DNA of 27,361 bases from an uncultured Eubacteriales bacterium. GTDB lineage: Bacteria > Bacillota > Clostridia > Oscillospirales > Oscillospiraceae. The stretch spans positions 1-27,361 of the forward strand of contig UQWH01000022.1 of assembly GCA_900544705.1 (NCBI GenBank), in the 5' to 3' direction. Under the pieces are notes generated by a model. The model saw only the letters and a list, made by a program, of their open reading frames with translations, did no database searches and had not been told where the DNA came from. Shown here in pieces: positions 1 through 7,703 of the stretch. Each line of letters begins with the position of its first letter. Position 1 is the first letter of the stretch. The position numbers were made by a program, and so were the translations under genes.

Positions 1-18
1 AGAAAGCGGCATAAATGA

Positions 19-60
19 GCAAGCCTCTCCGGCTGTACGCCGGAGAGGCTTGCTGTTTTT
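19..60 (+). terminator. Rho-independent terminator of a gene left of the window
   Basis: A perfect 15-bp stem (19-33 with 39-53, loop TGTAC) is followed by a run of five T at 56-60. The T-run lies on the plus side, so it best ends a plus-strand gene that lies off the window. The dapF stop codon on the other strand sits right at its edge (59-61), so convergent dapF transcripts may also end here, although the minus-strand tail is poor in T. Confidence 0.85.
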
Positions 61-844
61 ATAATAAAATTCCCTCGCAGACGGCGTCTGCGCCGCCGGT
101 CAGATAGAGAGCATTGTCTGCGGGGTCGTAGTCCACCGTCAGGATGCCGCCGTCGTTCTGCACGCGCGTCTGCCGTCCGGAAACCAGTCCGCGGAGCGTC
201 AGCGCCGCAACCGTCGCGCCGTTTCCGGTGCCGCAGGCCAGCGTAAAGTCCTCCACGCCCCGCTCAAAGGTCAAAAGGCGCAGCTCGTTTTCGCCTGTCA
301 GCTGGTAAAGATTGACATTCGCGCCGCGGGGAAAGGCCGGATCGCCGCGCAGCGCGCGCGCCTCCTCGCGCAGCTCGTCCCGGCTCCGGGAGAGGTCGGC
401 GCAGAGGACGGCGTGCGGGATCCCCGGCTCGCCCAATTCCAGATAATCGCAGCCGAGCTTCGCGTCCCGGCGCAGATTGTGGGGCGAATTGAGGCGGATG
501 CGGTAGCGGTCCGCGGCAAGGCGCTCGCCCGTCACAAGGCCCGCTGGCGTTTCGATGCGCGGCTGCCCCGCGGACAGGCCGTGATCCACGCAGTAGCGGC
601 ACAGGCAGCGCGCGCCGTTGCCGCACATTTCGGCGGTCGTGCCGTCGTTATTGTAAAAGAGCATCCTGCAGTCGCCGCCGGCTTCCGGGGCCTCCAGCAC
701 CATCAGGCCGTCCGCGCCGACGGAAAAATGCCTGCGGCACAGCCGTCTGGCAAGAAGCGGCAGCTCCTCGTGGGAAAGCGCGCCGTCGAAGTTCTCGATC
801 ACGATAAAATCGTTACCCGCGCCGCACATTTTGGTAAACTTCAT
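59..844 (-). CDS. dapF: Diaminopimelate epimerase
   Basis: Interconverts LL- and meso-2,6-diaminopimelate, the last step before meso-DAP is used for peptidoglycan and lysine. The 261-residue product has the usual family length. It shows the two cysteine motifs of the family: MCGNGARC near residues 73-80 (Cys74) and ACGTGNGA near 203-210 (Cys204), which would be the acid/base pair. The ATG at 844 is preceded by AGGAGG 6 bases upstream. The open frame runs further upstream but only inside thrB. The start overlaps the thrB stop as ATGA, so the two are probably translationally coupled. It is last in the thrC-thrB-dapF operon, placing a lysine/cell-wall gene with threonine genes. Family assignment is certain. 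Confidence 0.97.
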   Translation of the reverse strand: MKFTKMCGAGNDFIVIENFDGALSHEELPLLARRLCRRHFSVGADGLMVLEAPEAGGDCRMLFYNNDGTTAEMCGNGARCLCRYCVDHGLSAGQPRIETPAGLVTGERLAADRYRIRLNSPHNLRRDAKLGCDYLELGEPGIPHAVLCADLSRSRDELREEARALRGDPAFPRGANVNLYQLTGENELRLLTFERGVEDFTLACGTGNGATVAALTLRGLVSGRQTRVQNDGGILTVDYDPADNALYLTGGADAVCEGILL

Positions 845-1731
845 GCTTTTTCCTCCTGAATTTGCTTCGCGCCCTCCAAATCGGCGCGCAGGCAGTGCGC
901 CTGCCAGCCGGGGCACGCCTCCGGCAGGTCGGCGGCAAGCCGGGCCGCGGCCTCGCCGCTGTCCGTGATGCACAGGCAGGTCGGCCCCGCCCCGGAAATG
1001 CAGAACGCACCGAAGCGCGCCGCCAGTTCCTGCACGGCGTCGCAGCCGGGGATGAGCATCCTGCGATAGGGCTGATGCAGGCGGTCGTCCAGCGCCAGCC
1101 GCAGCAGGGGCGCGTCCGCCGTTTCCAGCGCACGCAGCAGCAGCGCCGCGTGGGAAACATTGAACACCGCGTCCGCAAAGGGTACGGTTTTGGGCAGCAC
1201 CGACCGGGCAAGCCGCGTGCTGAGCGGAAAATCCGGCACCAGCGCGACAAAATGCAGCCGCTCCGACAGCGGAAAGCGCGCCGTGACCGGCGTTTTTCCG
1301 TCCATCATGCTGGCCGTCAGCCCGCCGAAGATCGTGGGCGCCAGATTGTCCGGGTGTCCTTCCAGCTCCGTGCAGAGCGTCAGCAGCTCCGTCCGGGAAA
1401 GCGGGCTTCCGTGCAGGGCATTTGCCGCCAGCGCGCCGGCAGCCAGCATGGCAGAGGACGAGCCGAGGCCGCGGCAGACCGGGATCTCCGCCCGCACGCG
1501 CAGCGCCAGACCGTCCTCCGGCAGGCCGAGCGCCCGCGTCACGCGGTCATAGGCGCGGACGGACAGGTTTTCCCGGTTGCAGAATTCCGCCGGGCAGCCC
1601 GTGATCTCCAGCCCGCTCTCGCGGCGCTCGAAGGTATATACATTATACAGCGTCAGCGCGCAGCCGAAGGAGTCGAAGCCCGGCCCCAGATTCGCCGTCG
1701 TCGCGGGGACGCGGAGCGTTATGCGTTCCAT
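841..1731 (-). CDS. thrB: Homoserine kinase (GHMP family)
   Basis: Phosphorylates L-homoserine with ATP to O-phosphohomoserine, the substrate of ThrC next door. The 296-residue protein begins with the typical PATTANLGPGFDSFG segment (residues 9-23), has the GHMP phosphate-binding loop GLGSSSA at 88-94 and a C-terminal GHMP motif ISGAGP. The ATG at 1731 has an AAGGTGG ribosome binding site 4 bases upstream and lies inside the end of thrC (13-bp overlap). Its stop overlaps the dapF start. These overlaps indicate one polycistronic unit. Length and motifs match ordinary ThrB and nothing is missing. Confidence 0.97.
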   Translation of the reverse strand: MERITLRVPATTANLGPGFDSFGCALTLYNVYTFERRESGLEITGCPAEFCNRENLSVRAYDRVTRALGLPEDGLALRVRAEIPVCRGLGSSSAMLAAGALAANALHGSPLSRTELLTLCTELEGHPDNLAPTIFGGLTASMMDGKTPVTARFPLSERLHFVALVPDFPLSTRLARSVLPKTVPFADAVFNVSHAALLLRALETADAPLLRLALDDRLHQPYRRMLIPGCDAVQELAARFGAFCISGAGPTCLCITDSGEAAARLAADLPEACPGWQAHCLRADLEGAKQIQEEKA

Positions 1732-3185
1732 TCTGCCACCTTCCCGTTCACATAGGTCTGCATCCGGTCGCGGTCGACGCAGTCGCGGTGCAGCACCGGC
1801 TTGTCCGCAAGCTGCGCCAGCGCCCGCGGCACCGGCACGCCCGTCGCGTCGTGCAGCCGCTGCATCAGCCCGAATTCGTCGCCGGAAGCATCCCCGCCGA
1901 TCGCGTGCAGCACGGCCGCCGGGAATTTATAGGGCGAGGCCGTGGAGAGCACCACGAGCGGCGCTTCCGAGCCGCTTTCGCGCGCGTATTCGTCCGCCAC
2001 GTGCCACGCGACGGCCGTGTGCGTATCCATCAGATACCCATACTCGCGCCAGACGCGGCCGATCGTTTCCTCCGTCTGCTCGTCGTCGCAGCAGCCGCAG
2101 GAGAATTCCGCCTGCAATCGCGCCAAGAGCGCATCGTCCACGCGGTAGACGCCCTCCTCGCGCAGGCTGCGCATATACGCCGCCACCCGCGCCGCGTCGC
2201 CCTGCGACAGCAGGAACAGCAGGCGCTCCAGATTGCTGGAGACCAGAATGTCCATGGAGGGCGAAAGTGTCCTGTAAAACGTCCGGCGGCGGTCATAGAC
2301 GCCCGTGCGCAGGAACTGTGTCAGCACGTCGTTTCGGTTGGACGCGCAGACGAGCCGCCCGACGGGCAGGCCCATTTCCTTGGCAAAATAGCCCGCGAGA
2401 ATGTCCCCGAAGTTCCCGGTCGGCACGACGAAATCCACCTTCTGCCCGATGCCGATGCGCCCGCTGCGCACCAGATCGGCATAAGCTTTAAAATAGTATA
2501 CCACCTGCGGCGCAAGACGGCCAATGTTGATGGAATTGGCGGAGGACAGCCGGACGTGCGCACCCTCCGGCACCCCGGCGGCAAAGATGTCCTTCACGCC
2601 GGTCTGCGCGTCGTCGAAGTTGCCGCGCACCGCGCAGACGCAGACATTGCTTCCCTCCTGCGTGACCATCTGCGCCTTCTGCACCTGGGAAACGCCCTGT
2701 TCCGGGTAGAACACCACGATGCGCGTTCCCTCTACGTCGCGGAAGCCCTCCAGCGCGGCCTTGCCGGTGTCGCCGGAGGTCGCAGTCAGGATGACGATCT
2801 GCTCACGCACGCCCTCCTGCCGCCGTGCGGCGGTGATGAGCTGCGGCAGCATGGAAAGCGCCACGTCCTTGAAGGCTGAGGTCGGCCCGCGGAACAGCTC
2901 CAGCACGTAGCGTCCGCCGACGGCAGCCAGCGGCGTCAGATCTTCCGTTTCAAATTTCCCGGCGTAGGCGCGGCGCACCAGATCGCCCATATTCTCAAAA
3001 TCCGGCAGCAGGAAAGCCAAAATGCGCTCGGCCATACCCAGCGTGTCCAGCGCCAGAACGCCGCGCCAGTCGAAGCCGCCCAGCTCTTTTCGGATATACA
3101 GGCCGCCGTCCGGCGCGAGTCCCTGCAGGACCGCCTGCGTGGAGGTCGCCGTCAAATTTTCGTTTCTCGTGCTCTGATAAATCAT
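1719..3185 (-). CDS. thrC: Threonine synthase
   Basis: PLP enzyme turning O-phosphohomoserine into L-threonine. From the ATG at 3185 the protein is 488 residues and opens MIYQSTRNEN, the usual start of the long (E. coli/clostridial type) threonine synthases. The PLP lysine is expected at K106 in GPTSAFKD, and the ATSGDTGKAA phosphate-binding stretch follows near 135-144. The frame stays open upstream to 3512, but that would run through the divergent promoters and into hom. GGTGG 5 bases before 3185 supports the shorter start. First gene of the minus-strand operon, transcribed away from hom. Confidence 0.95.
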   Translation of the reverse strand: MIYQSTRNENLTATSTQAVLQGLAPDGGLYIRKELGGFDWRGVLALDTLGMAERILAFLLPDFENMGDLVRRAYAGKFETEDLTPLAAVGGRYVLELFRGPTSAFKDVALSMLPQLITAARRQEGVREQIVILTATSGDTGKAALEGFRDVEGTRIVVFYPEQGVSQVQKAQMVTQEGSNVCVCAVRGNFDDAQTGVKDIFAAGVPEGAHVRLSSANSINIGRLAPQVVYYFKAYADLVRSGRIGIGQKVDFVVPTGNFGDILAGYFAKEMGLPVGRLVCASNRNDVLTQFLRTGVYDRRRTFYRTLSPSMDILVSSNLERLLFLLSQGDAARVAAYMRSLREEGVYRVDDALLARLQAEFSCGCCDDEQTEETIGRVWREYGYLMDTHTAVAWHVADEYARESGSEAPLVVLSTASPYKFPAAVLHAIGGDASGDEFGLMQRLHDATGVPVPRALAQLADKPVLHRDCVDRDRMQTYVNGKVAEWNA

Positions 3186-3207
3186 AGAAACCACCCATCT
3201 TTTATTC

Positions 3208-3236
3208 TTGCATTTCTTAGGATTATATGATATACT
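3208..3236 (+). promoter_or_regulatory. Predicted extended -10 promoter of hom-lysC-asd
   Basis: TTGCAT (3208-3213), 17-base spacer, TATACT (3231-3236), with TG one base before the -10 box (3228-3229), making an extended -10. Transcription would begin near 3243 and leave a leader of about 60 bases before hom. The -10 interlocks with that of the divergent thrC promoter, so the two RNA polymerases could not sit there together. Confidence 0.6.
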
Positions 3237-3255
3237 GTTTTCCAGAAAAATGCAA
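3227..3255 (-). promoter_or_regulatory. Predicted promoter of thrC-thrB-dapF
   Basis: Reading the minus strand, TTGCAT (3255-3250), 17 bases, then TATCAT (3232-3227). A perfect TATAAT (3227-3222) overlaps the last base of that -10 box and could serve instead, but has no good -35. The box region overlaps the -10 of the oppositely directed hom promoter, and the -35 overlaps the left arm of the inverted repeat at 3252-3280. Confidence 0.55.
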
Positions 3256-3280
3256 GTGTTTTTGTGGCAGAAACACTTGC
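3252..3280. promoter_or_regulatory. Perfect 10-bp inverted repeat in the hom leader
   Basis: GCAAGTGTTT (3252-3261), 9-base loop, AAACACTTGC (3271-3280). It lies in the hom leader, 11 bases before the GGAG ribosome binding site, and its left arm overlaps the thrC -35 box. It lacks a T-run, so it is not a plain terminator. It could be an operator for a dimeric regulator of both operons, or a leader RNA hairpin. No known riboswitch or T-box was recognised. Confidence 0.5.
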
Positions 3281-3303
3281 CCGTGAAAAATGGAGAAAAA
3301 GTG

Positions 3304-4464
3304 ATGAACGACAGGAAAAAACCGATGCAGATCGGACTTTTGGGCTTCGGATCCGTCGGCGGCGGTGTGTACGAATTCGTGCAGAGCAGAAGCGACATGG
3401 AGATCAAATATGTGCTCAGCCGCCGGCCGCGGCCGGAGCTTTCCTGCGCCGTGACGGCGGATTTTTCGGAGATCGTTTCCGACCCGGCGGTGGACGTGAT
3501 CATTGAGGCCATCGGCGGGATGTCCCCGGCCTATGAATACGTCACCGCGGCGCTGCGTGCGCGCAAACACGTCATCACCGCCAACAAGCTGCTCATCGCC
3601 GCGCACTACCGCGAGCTTGTCACGCTGGCGCAGGAGAACGGCGTCGCGCTGCGCTGCTCGGCCGCCGTGGGCGGCGGCATCCCGTGGCTTTCCAATCTGG
3701 AAAAGACGCTGGAGCAGGAGCCGGTCGTGCGCATCAGCGGCATCATGAACGGCACGACGAACTACATTCTCGACCGGATGCACACGGGCGGCGGCAGCTT
3801 CTCCGCCGCGCTTGCGCAGGCGCAGGCGTTAGGCTATGCCGAGGCCGACCCCACGCAGGACTTAAACGGCGGCGACATCCGCCGCAAGCTCGTCATCTCG
3901 GCCAACATCGCCTTCGGCTGTGTGCTCGACGAGCGCGAGGTCGCCGTGATGGGCATTGAAGCTCTGCGCGCCGCCGACATTGCCGCCTTCCGGCGCATGG
4001 GGCGCGTATGCAAGCTGGTCGCGGGGGCAAGAAAGCTGCCGGACGGCGTCGCGGCCTACATCGAACCTGCGCTCTTTCCCCCCTCGGCTCACGAGGCGGC
4101 CGTGCCGGAGAATTTCAATCTCATCTCCCTGACCGGCCTGCACATCGGCAAGCAGAGCTTCTACGGGCAGGGCGCCGGGCGTTACCCCACCGCATATAAT
4201 GTATTGCAGGACTGCGTGGATGTGCGCAACGGCCTGCACCATTTCTACACCTCGGCGCTGCGGCCGGCCCACGTGGACAACCGCAGCATTGCGCGTCCGT
4301 ATTACGTCCGCACGGAGGGCATCGACAAATGGCTTCAGTCGCATATTGACAAAATTCTCGACTGCGGTATAATAACAGAGCCTGTAACCGTAACGGAAAT
4401 ACACCAATGGGCGCAAGAAAGAAAGCAGACGGGGGCGGAGTGCTTTTTCGCCTCCCTCCGCTGA
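3304..4464 (+). CDS. hom: Homoserine dehydrogenase, short form
   Basis: Reduces aspartate semialdehyde to homoserine, the branch to threonine and methionine. The 386-residue product has the nucleotide-binding motif GLLGFGSVGG (11-20), the ITANK segment (K95), NGTTNYIL (149-156) and DLNGGDIRRK (K195), matching the catalytic domain. Family members of about 430 residues end with an ACT domain for feedback control. Here only some 55 residues follow the catalytic core (from RPYYVRTEG at 331), with no recognisable ACT pattern. The start is ATG 3304 with GGAG 8 bases upstream; the adjacent in-frame GTG at 3301 is an alternative, and the longer frame to 3208 runs into the promoter. First gene of hom-lysC-asd. 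Confidence 0.95.
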   Translation: MNDRKKPMQIGLLGFGSVGGGVYEFVQSRSDMEIKYVLSRRPRPELSCAVTADFSEIVSDPAVDVIIEAIGGMSPAYEYVTAALRARKHVITANKLLIAAHYRELVTLAQENGVALRCSAAVGGGIPWLSNLEKTLEQEPVVRISGIMNGTTNYILDRMHTGGGSFSAALAQAQALGYAEADPTQDLNGGDIRRKLVISANIAFGCVLDEREVAVMGIEALRAADIAAFRRMGRVCKLVAGARKLPDGVAAYIEPALFPPSAHEAAVPENFNLISLTGLHIGKQSFYGQGAGRYPTAYNVLQDCVDVRNGLHHFYTSALRPAHVDNRSIARPYYVRTEGIDKWLQSHIDKILDCGIITEPVTVTEIHQWAQERKQTGAECFFASLR

Positions 4465-4479
4465 TGAGGAATCTATTTT

Positions 4480-5793
4480 ATGTTGAAAGTTTTGAAATTC
4501 GGCGGCTCCTCCATGGCTGACGCCGCGCACTACCGGCAGGTACGCCGGATCGTGGAGTCCGACCCGGAGCGCCGTGTGGTGGTCGTTTCCGCCGCAGGCA
4601 AGCGTTACAGTGACGACACCAAGATCACCGATCTTCTCTACCTGTGCTATGCGCATCTGCAATACGGCGTTTCCTGCGACGATATTTATCAGATGATCGT
4701 CAGCCGCTACTGCGCCATCCGCGACGAGCTGGGGCTCAAGACCGATCTGGAAACGGAATTTGCCGTGCTGCGTGAGCGCATGAGCAAGGGGATGCCGCAG
4801 GATGAGCTGGTCTCCCGCGGCGAATACTTCTCCGCCATCCTGATGGCGGAATATCTGGGCTTTGAGTTCATCGACGCCTCGCGCTGGCTCTACTTCCACT
4901 ATGACGGCACCATCGACCAGGGCAAGTCCTACGCCACGCTGCGCACACTGGCCAAGGACAAGAAGGTCGTCATTCCCGGCTTCTACGGTCTGATGCCCGA
5001 CGGCAAGATCCGCACGCTCACCCGCGGCGGCTCGGACATCACGGGCGCACTGGCCGCTGCCGCGCTGGATGCCAGCGTCTATGAAAATTGGACGGACGTT
5101 TCCGGCGTTCTGATGGCCGACCCGCATATCGTCGACAATCCCAAGACCATCGACCGCGCTACTTACTCCGAGCTGCGCCAGCTCTCCTATTCCGGCGCGC
5201 AGGTGCTGCATGAAATGACGGTGTTCCCCGTCCGGGAGAAGAACATCCCCCTGAACATCCGCAACACCAATGAGCCCAACCACCCCGGCACGCTGATCTC
5301 CGACGATTTCATCGAGCCGCCCAACACCCAGCGCTTCATCACAGGTATTGCGGGCAAGCGGGACTTTTCCATCGTCACCATCTCCAAAAAGGGTCTGTCC
5401 GGCTCCACCGGCACCCTGCGGACGATCCTCGGCATCATGGAGAAAAACGGCGTTGCCATCAGCTACACCCCCTCCGGCATCGACTGCATCTCGCTGGCCA
5501 TGCCGACGGAGAAGCTCTCCTCCCACCTCTACACCATCATAGACGAGATCCGCTCCGAGATCAAGCCCGACAGCATCAAGGTCACGGACAACATCGCCGT
5601 GGTCGCGATCGTCGGCCGGAAGATGGCCTTCCGCGCCGGTACCTCCGGCAAGATCTTCGCCGCCCTCGGCCAGCGCGGGATCAATATCCGCATGATCTCT
5701 CAGGGGCCGGAGGAGCTGACCATCATCATCGGCGTGGACAACAAAGACTACGCCGATACCATCCGCGTGTTGTATAATGCGTTTGTAAAATAG
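4480..5793 (+). CDS. lysC: Aspartate kinase with C-terminal ACT domains
   Basis: Phosphorylates L-aspartate, the first committed step for lysine, threonine and methionine. The 437-residue protein has the N-terminal KFGGSSMAD motif (6-14), the TRGGSDITG motif near 180 and two ACT-like stretches in the last third, beginning around FSIVTISKKG and IAVVAIVGRK. They are the likely site of amino acid feedback. The ATG is 15 bases after hom, with GAGGA 9 bases upstream. The symbol lysC is used for the general function; which isoenzyme type and effector it has cannot be told from sequence alone. Confidence 0.95.
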   Translation: MLKVLKFGGSSMADAAHYRQVRRIVESDPERRVVVVSAAGKRYSDDTKITDLLYLCYAHLQYGVSCDDIYQMIVSRYCAIRDELGLKTDLETEFAVLRERMSKGMPQDELVSRGEYFSAILMAEYLGFEFIDASRWLYFHYDGTIDQGKSYATLRTLAKDKKVVIPGFYGLMPDGKIRTLTRGGSDITGALAAAALDASVYENWTDVSGVLMADPHIVDNPKTIDRATYSELRQLSYSGAQVLHEMTVFPVREKNIPLNIRNTNEPNHPGTLISDDFIEPPNTQRFITGIAGKRDFSIVTISKKGLSGSTGTLRTILGIMEKNGVAISYTPSGIDCISLAMPTEKLSSHLYTIIDEIRSEIKPDSIKVTDNIAVVAIVGRKMAFRAGTSGKIFAALGQRGINIRMISQGPEELTIIIGVDNKDYADTIRVLYNAFVK

Positions 5794-5802
5794 GAGGTCC
5801 CT

Positions 5803-6810
5803 ATGAAACAGTATAAGGTCGCCATTCTCGGCGCTACCGGCGCCGTCGGCCGCGAAATGATGAAAATCCTTGCAGAGCGCCATTTCCCCATCTCGGAGCT
5901 GCATCTGCTGGCGAGCAAGCGCAGCGCCGGCAAGGTTGTGGAATGGGAGGGCCGCCCCGTCATGATTGAAGAAGCCTGCGACGAGGCTTTCAACGGCATC
6001 GACATCGTGCTCGGTGCCGCGGAAAACGACATTGCAAAGCAGTTTGCCCCCGCCATCGTCAAGGCAGGCGCCGTCTTTGTGGACAATTCCTCCGCGTTCC
6101 GTCTGGATGAGGACGTGCCGCTCATCGTTCCGGAGATCAACCCCGAGGACGTGAAGAACCACCACGGCATCATCTCCAACCCCAACTGCTCGACGATCAT
6201 CACCGTCACCGCAGTCAACGCCCTCAACGCCATCAGCCCCATCCGCACCATGGTCGCCTCGACCTATCAGGCGGTGTCCGGCGCGGGCGCGGGCGGCCCG
6301 CTGGAGCTGGCGCAGGAGATCGACGCACTGCGCAGCGGCGCTTCCTTCGAGCCGAAGGTGTTCTCCCATCAGATCGCCTATAACCTCATCCCGCAGATCG
6401 GCAGCGAGCAGTTTGAGGGCTACACCAGCGAGGAAATGAAGATGCAGAACGAGGGCCGAAAGATCATGCACCTGCCCGATCTTCGCGTCACCTGTACCTG
6501 CGTGCGCGTCCCCGTGGTGCGCAGCCATTCCATCTCCGTCACGATGCACTTCGACCGCCCCGTTTCCGTCAAGGAGGCGCGCCGCGCGATCGCCAACGCT
6601 CCCGGCTGCCGTCTGGTGGACGACCTGAAGAACAAGGTCTACCCCATGCCGCTGGACACCTCCGATCAGGACCTCGTCTTCGTCGGGCGCATCCGCCCCG
6701 ACCTCACGGACGACAACGGCCTGACGCTCTGGTGCTGCGGCGATCAGGTCCGCAAGGGCGCGGCGACTAATGCCGTGCAGATTGCGGAGCTGCTGATCGA
6801 AAAAAAATAA
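5803..6810 (+). CDS. asd: Aspartate-semialdehyde dehydrogenase
   Basis: NADPH-dependent reduction of aspartyl phosphate to aspartate semialdehyde. The 335-residue protein starts with the Rossmann motif ILGATGAVGREM (8-19) and has the active-site cysteine in SNPNCSTI (C129). Length is normal. AGGAGG overlaps the lysC stop codon and lies 5 bases from the ATG. Last gene of hom-lysC-asd; lysC and asd supply the substrate for hom. The mobile element begins only about 8 bp after its stop codon, so no native terminator is left next to the gene. Confidence 0.97.
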   Translation: MKQYKVAILGATGAVGREMMKILAERHFPISELHLLASKRSAGKVVEWEGRPVMIEEACDEAFNGIDIVLGAAENDIAKQFAPAIVKAGAVFVDNSSAFRLDEDVPLIVPEINPEDVKNHHGIISNPNCSTIITVTAVNALNAISPIRTMVASTYQAVSGAGAGGPLELAQEIDALRSGASFEPKVFSHQIAYNLIPQIGSEQFEGYTSEEMKMQNEGRKIMHLPDLRVTCTCVRVPVVRSHSISVTMHFDRPVSVKEARRAIANAPGCRLVDDLKNKVYPMPLDTSDQDLVFVGRIRPDLTDDNGLTLWCCGDQVRKGAATNAVQIAELLIEKK

Positions 6811-6818
6811 GCTTTATA

Positions 6819-6835
6819 AAAAGTGTTTCCCGCCA
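6819..6835 (+). repeat. Left end of mobile element (inverted end)
   Basis: AAAAGTGTTTCCCGCCA, the exact reverse complement of 15594-15610. Further inward both ends share TAAAACAGT and then ATGAC at identical distances, so about 65 bp of each end are related. These are probably Int/Xis binding segments. Confidence 0.85.
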
Positions 6836-6876
6836 AAGGCAAGGGCTCCATAAAACAGTATTTTGACCGGATGACA

Positions 6877-6926
6877 AGAAAAACCAGAACTGTTGGCTGA
6901 ATCAGCGATACAGTTCTGGTTTTTCT
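6877..6926 (+). terminator. Strong hairpin just inside the left end
   Basis: A perfect 17-bp stem (6877-6893 with 6910-6926, 16-base loop), whose right arm contains GGTTTTTCT. It can stop transcripts entering from asd and, being nearly symmetrical (the left arm starts with AGAAAAACC), also transcripts leaving the element. It belongs to the element, so the insertion seems to supply asd with a terminator. Confidence 0.7.
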
Positions 6927-7001
6927 GTTATCCATAAGAGCAAGAATCGTCCCGTGGCCACAAATTTTCAATTCTTAAAAATTTCCTGCCCATCCGGGGC
7001 T

Positions 7002-7100
7002 TCACTTCTTCAACTCTTGCGAGTTTCCGAAGTGCTCTTGTTGGGGCGTGCCTGCCCCAAACCCTGCTAGGAACGCGTGCGACAAACTGGAAGTTGTCAT
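7002..7100 (-). CDS. Possible 32-residue ORF coupled to the GNAT gene
   Basis: A small open frame starts at an ATG (7100) that overlaps the GNAT stop codon as ATGA and ends at TGA 7002. It begins MTTSSLSHAF and ends NSQELKK. No family was recognised. A 7-bp hairpin (TTGGGGC at 7041-7047 with GCCCCAA at 7054-7060) lies inside it. It may be chance or the remnant of an older element gene; the rest of 6936-7096 shows nothing else. Confidence 0.2.
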   Translation of the reverse strand: MTTSSLSHAFLAGFGAGTPQQEHFGNSQELKK

Positions 7101-7555
7101 ACCGCCATCACATAGACTTGACAAGGATTCCATTCGTCCCATAACGTTGGAAATACTTCAAACTCTTTAAAGCCAAGAGAAATGTAAAACTGATTCGTGT
7201 GATCATATTCTTCATATTTCCCCATTTGAACAGTTTTTACCTGAATAAATGAATAGCCGCTTTCCTTTATGCTGCTTTTTGCATATTCAAACAGTGCTTT
7301 TCCTATTCCATGACGATGATATTCTTTTAGTACACCCATAACTGCAAGCTCAACCGTGTCTTTCCCTGTTTGCTTGAGATATAAAAAGCCCACGGCTTTT
7401 TCCTTTTCTATAGCACAAAAGAAAGCTTTTCCCACGCTGTCACGGATATATTCCTCTCGTGATTCCGGAATTCCAAACCATTCAGGCAACGCTTCCAGTA
7501 TATTTCTGGCAATATACTTCTTATCCGCATCATTTATTACTTGAATTATTTTCAT
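7097..7555 (-). CDS. GNAT-family N-acetyltransferase
   Basis: A 152-residue protein with the acetyl-CoA binding motif A of GNAT enzymes: ELAVMGVLKEYHRHGIGKALFEYAK, split as ELAVMGV, KEYHRHGIGKAL and FEYAK, near residues 69-93 (R/Q-x-x-G-x-G/A pattern as HRHGIG). A typical C-terminal FYISLGFKEF segment follows. Substrate is unknown. GGAGG precedes the ATG by 11 bases. It lies alone at the left end of the element, in the same direction as int, and is AT-richer than chromosomal genes, so it is most likely cargo. GNAT enzymes of this size acetylate small molecules or protein N-termini; no resistance role can be claimed. Confidence 0.85.
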   Translation of the reverse strand: MKIIQVINDADKKYIARNILEALPEWFGIPESREEYIRDSVGKAFFCAIEKEKAVGFLYLKQTGKDTVELAVMGVLKEYHRHGIGKALFEYAKSSIKESGYSFIQVKTVQMGKYEEYDHTNQFYISLGFKEFEVFPTLWDEWNPCQVYVMAV

Positions 7556-7656
7556 AGGATTATTTACCTCCGCAAATTCCGATTTATCTGTTAAACCCTC
7601 TGAAAACGCTGTATTTTCAAGGCATTTCGCCTATCTTGTGTTCCAACCTTATGTAT

Positions 7657-7703
7657 TTTCCCTTGTTTTTGCCCTTACGAGCCGAAACAAGGGAAAGTTT
7701 TTT
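7657..7703 (+). terminator. Hairpin with T-run at the 3' side of int
   Basis: TTTCCCTTGTTT (7657-7668) pairs with AAACAAGGGAAA (7685-7696) and six T follow (7698-7703). Orientation is plus, opposed to int, so it would block antisense transcription from the left. On the minus strand the stem remains but has no clear T-run. The rest of the gap 7556-7701 shows no gene. Confidence 0.55.

Noticed and set aside
3237..3303. Leader riboswitch or T-box before hom
   Set aside because: The leader is only about 60 bases, with one hairpin and no T-box or lysine-riboswitch features; too short for either.
3862..6549. 895-codon open frame on the minus strand
   Set aside because: It is antisense to hom, lysC and asd, which are certain. 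Its composition is a mirror of GC-rich codons and no domain is visible.
7097..7555. Aminoglycoside or streptothricin resistance acetyltransferase
   Set aside because: Only general GNAT motifs are visible; nothing specific to known resistance enzymes.
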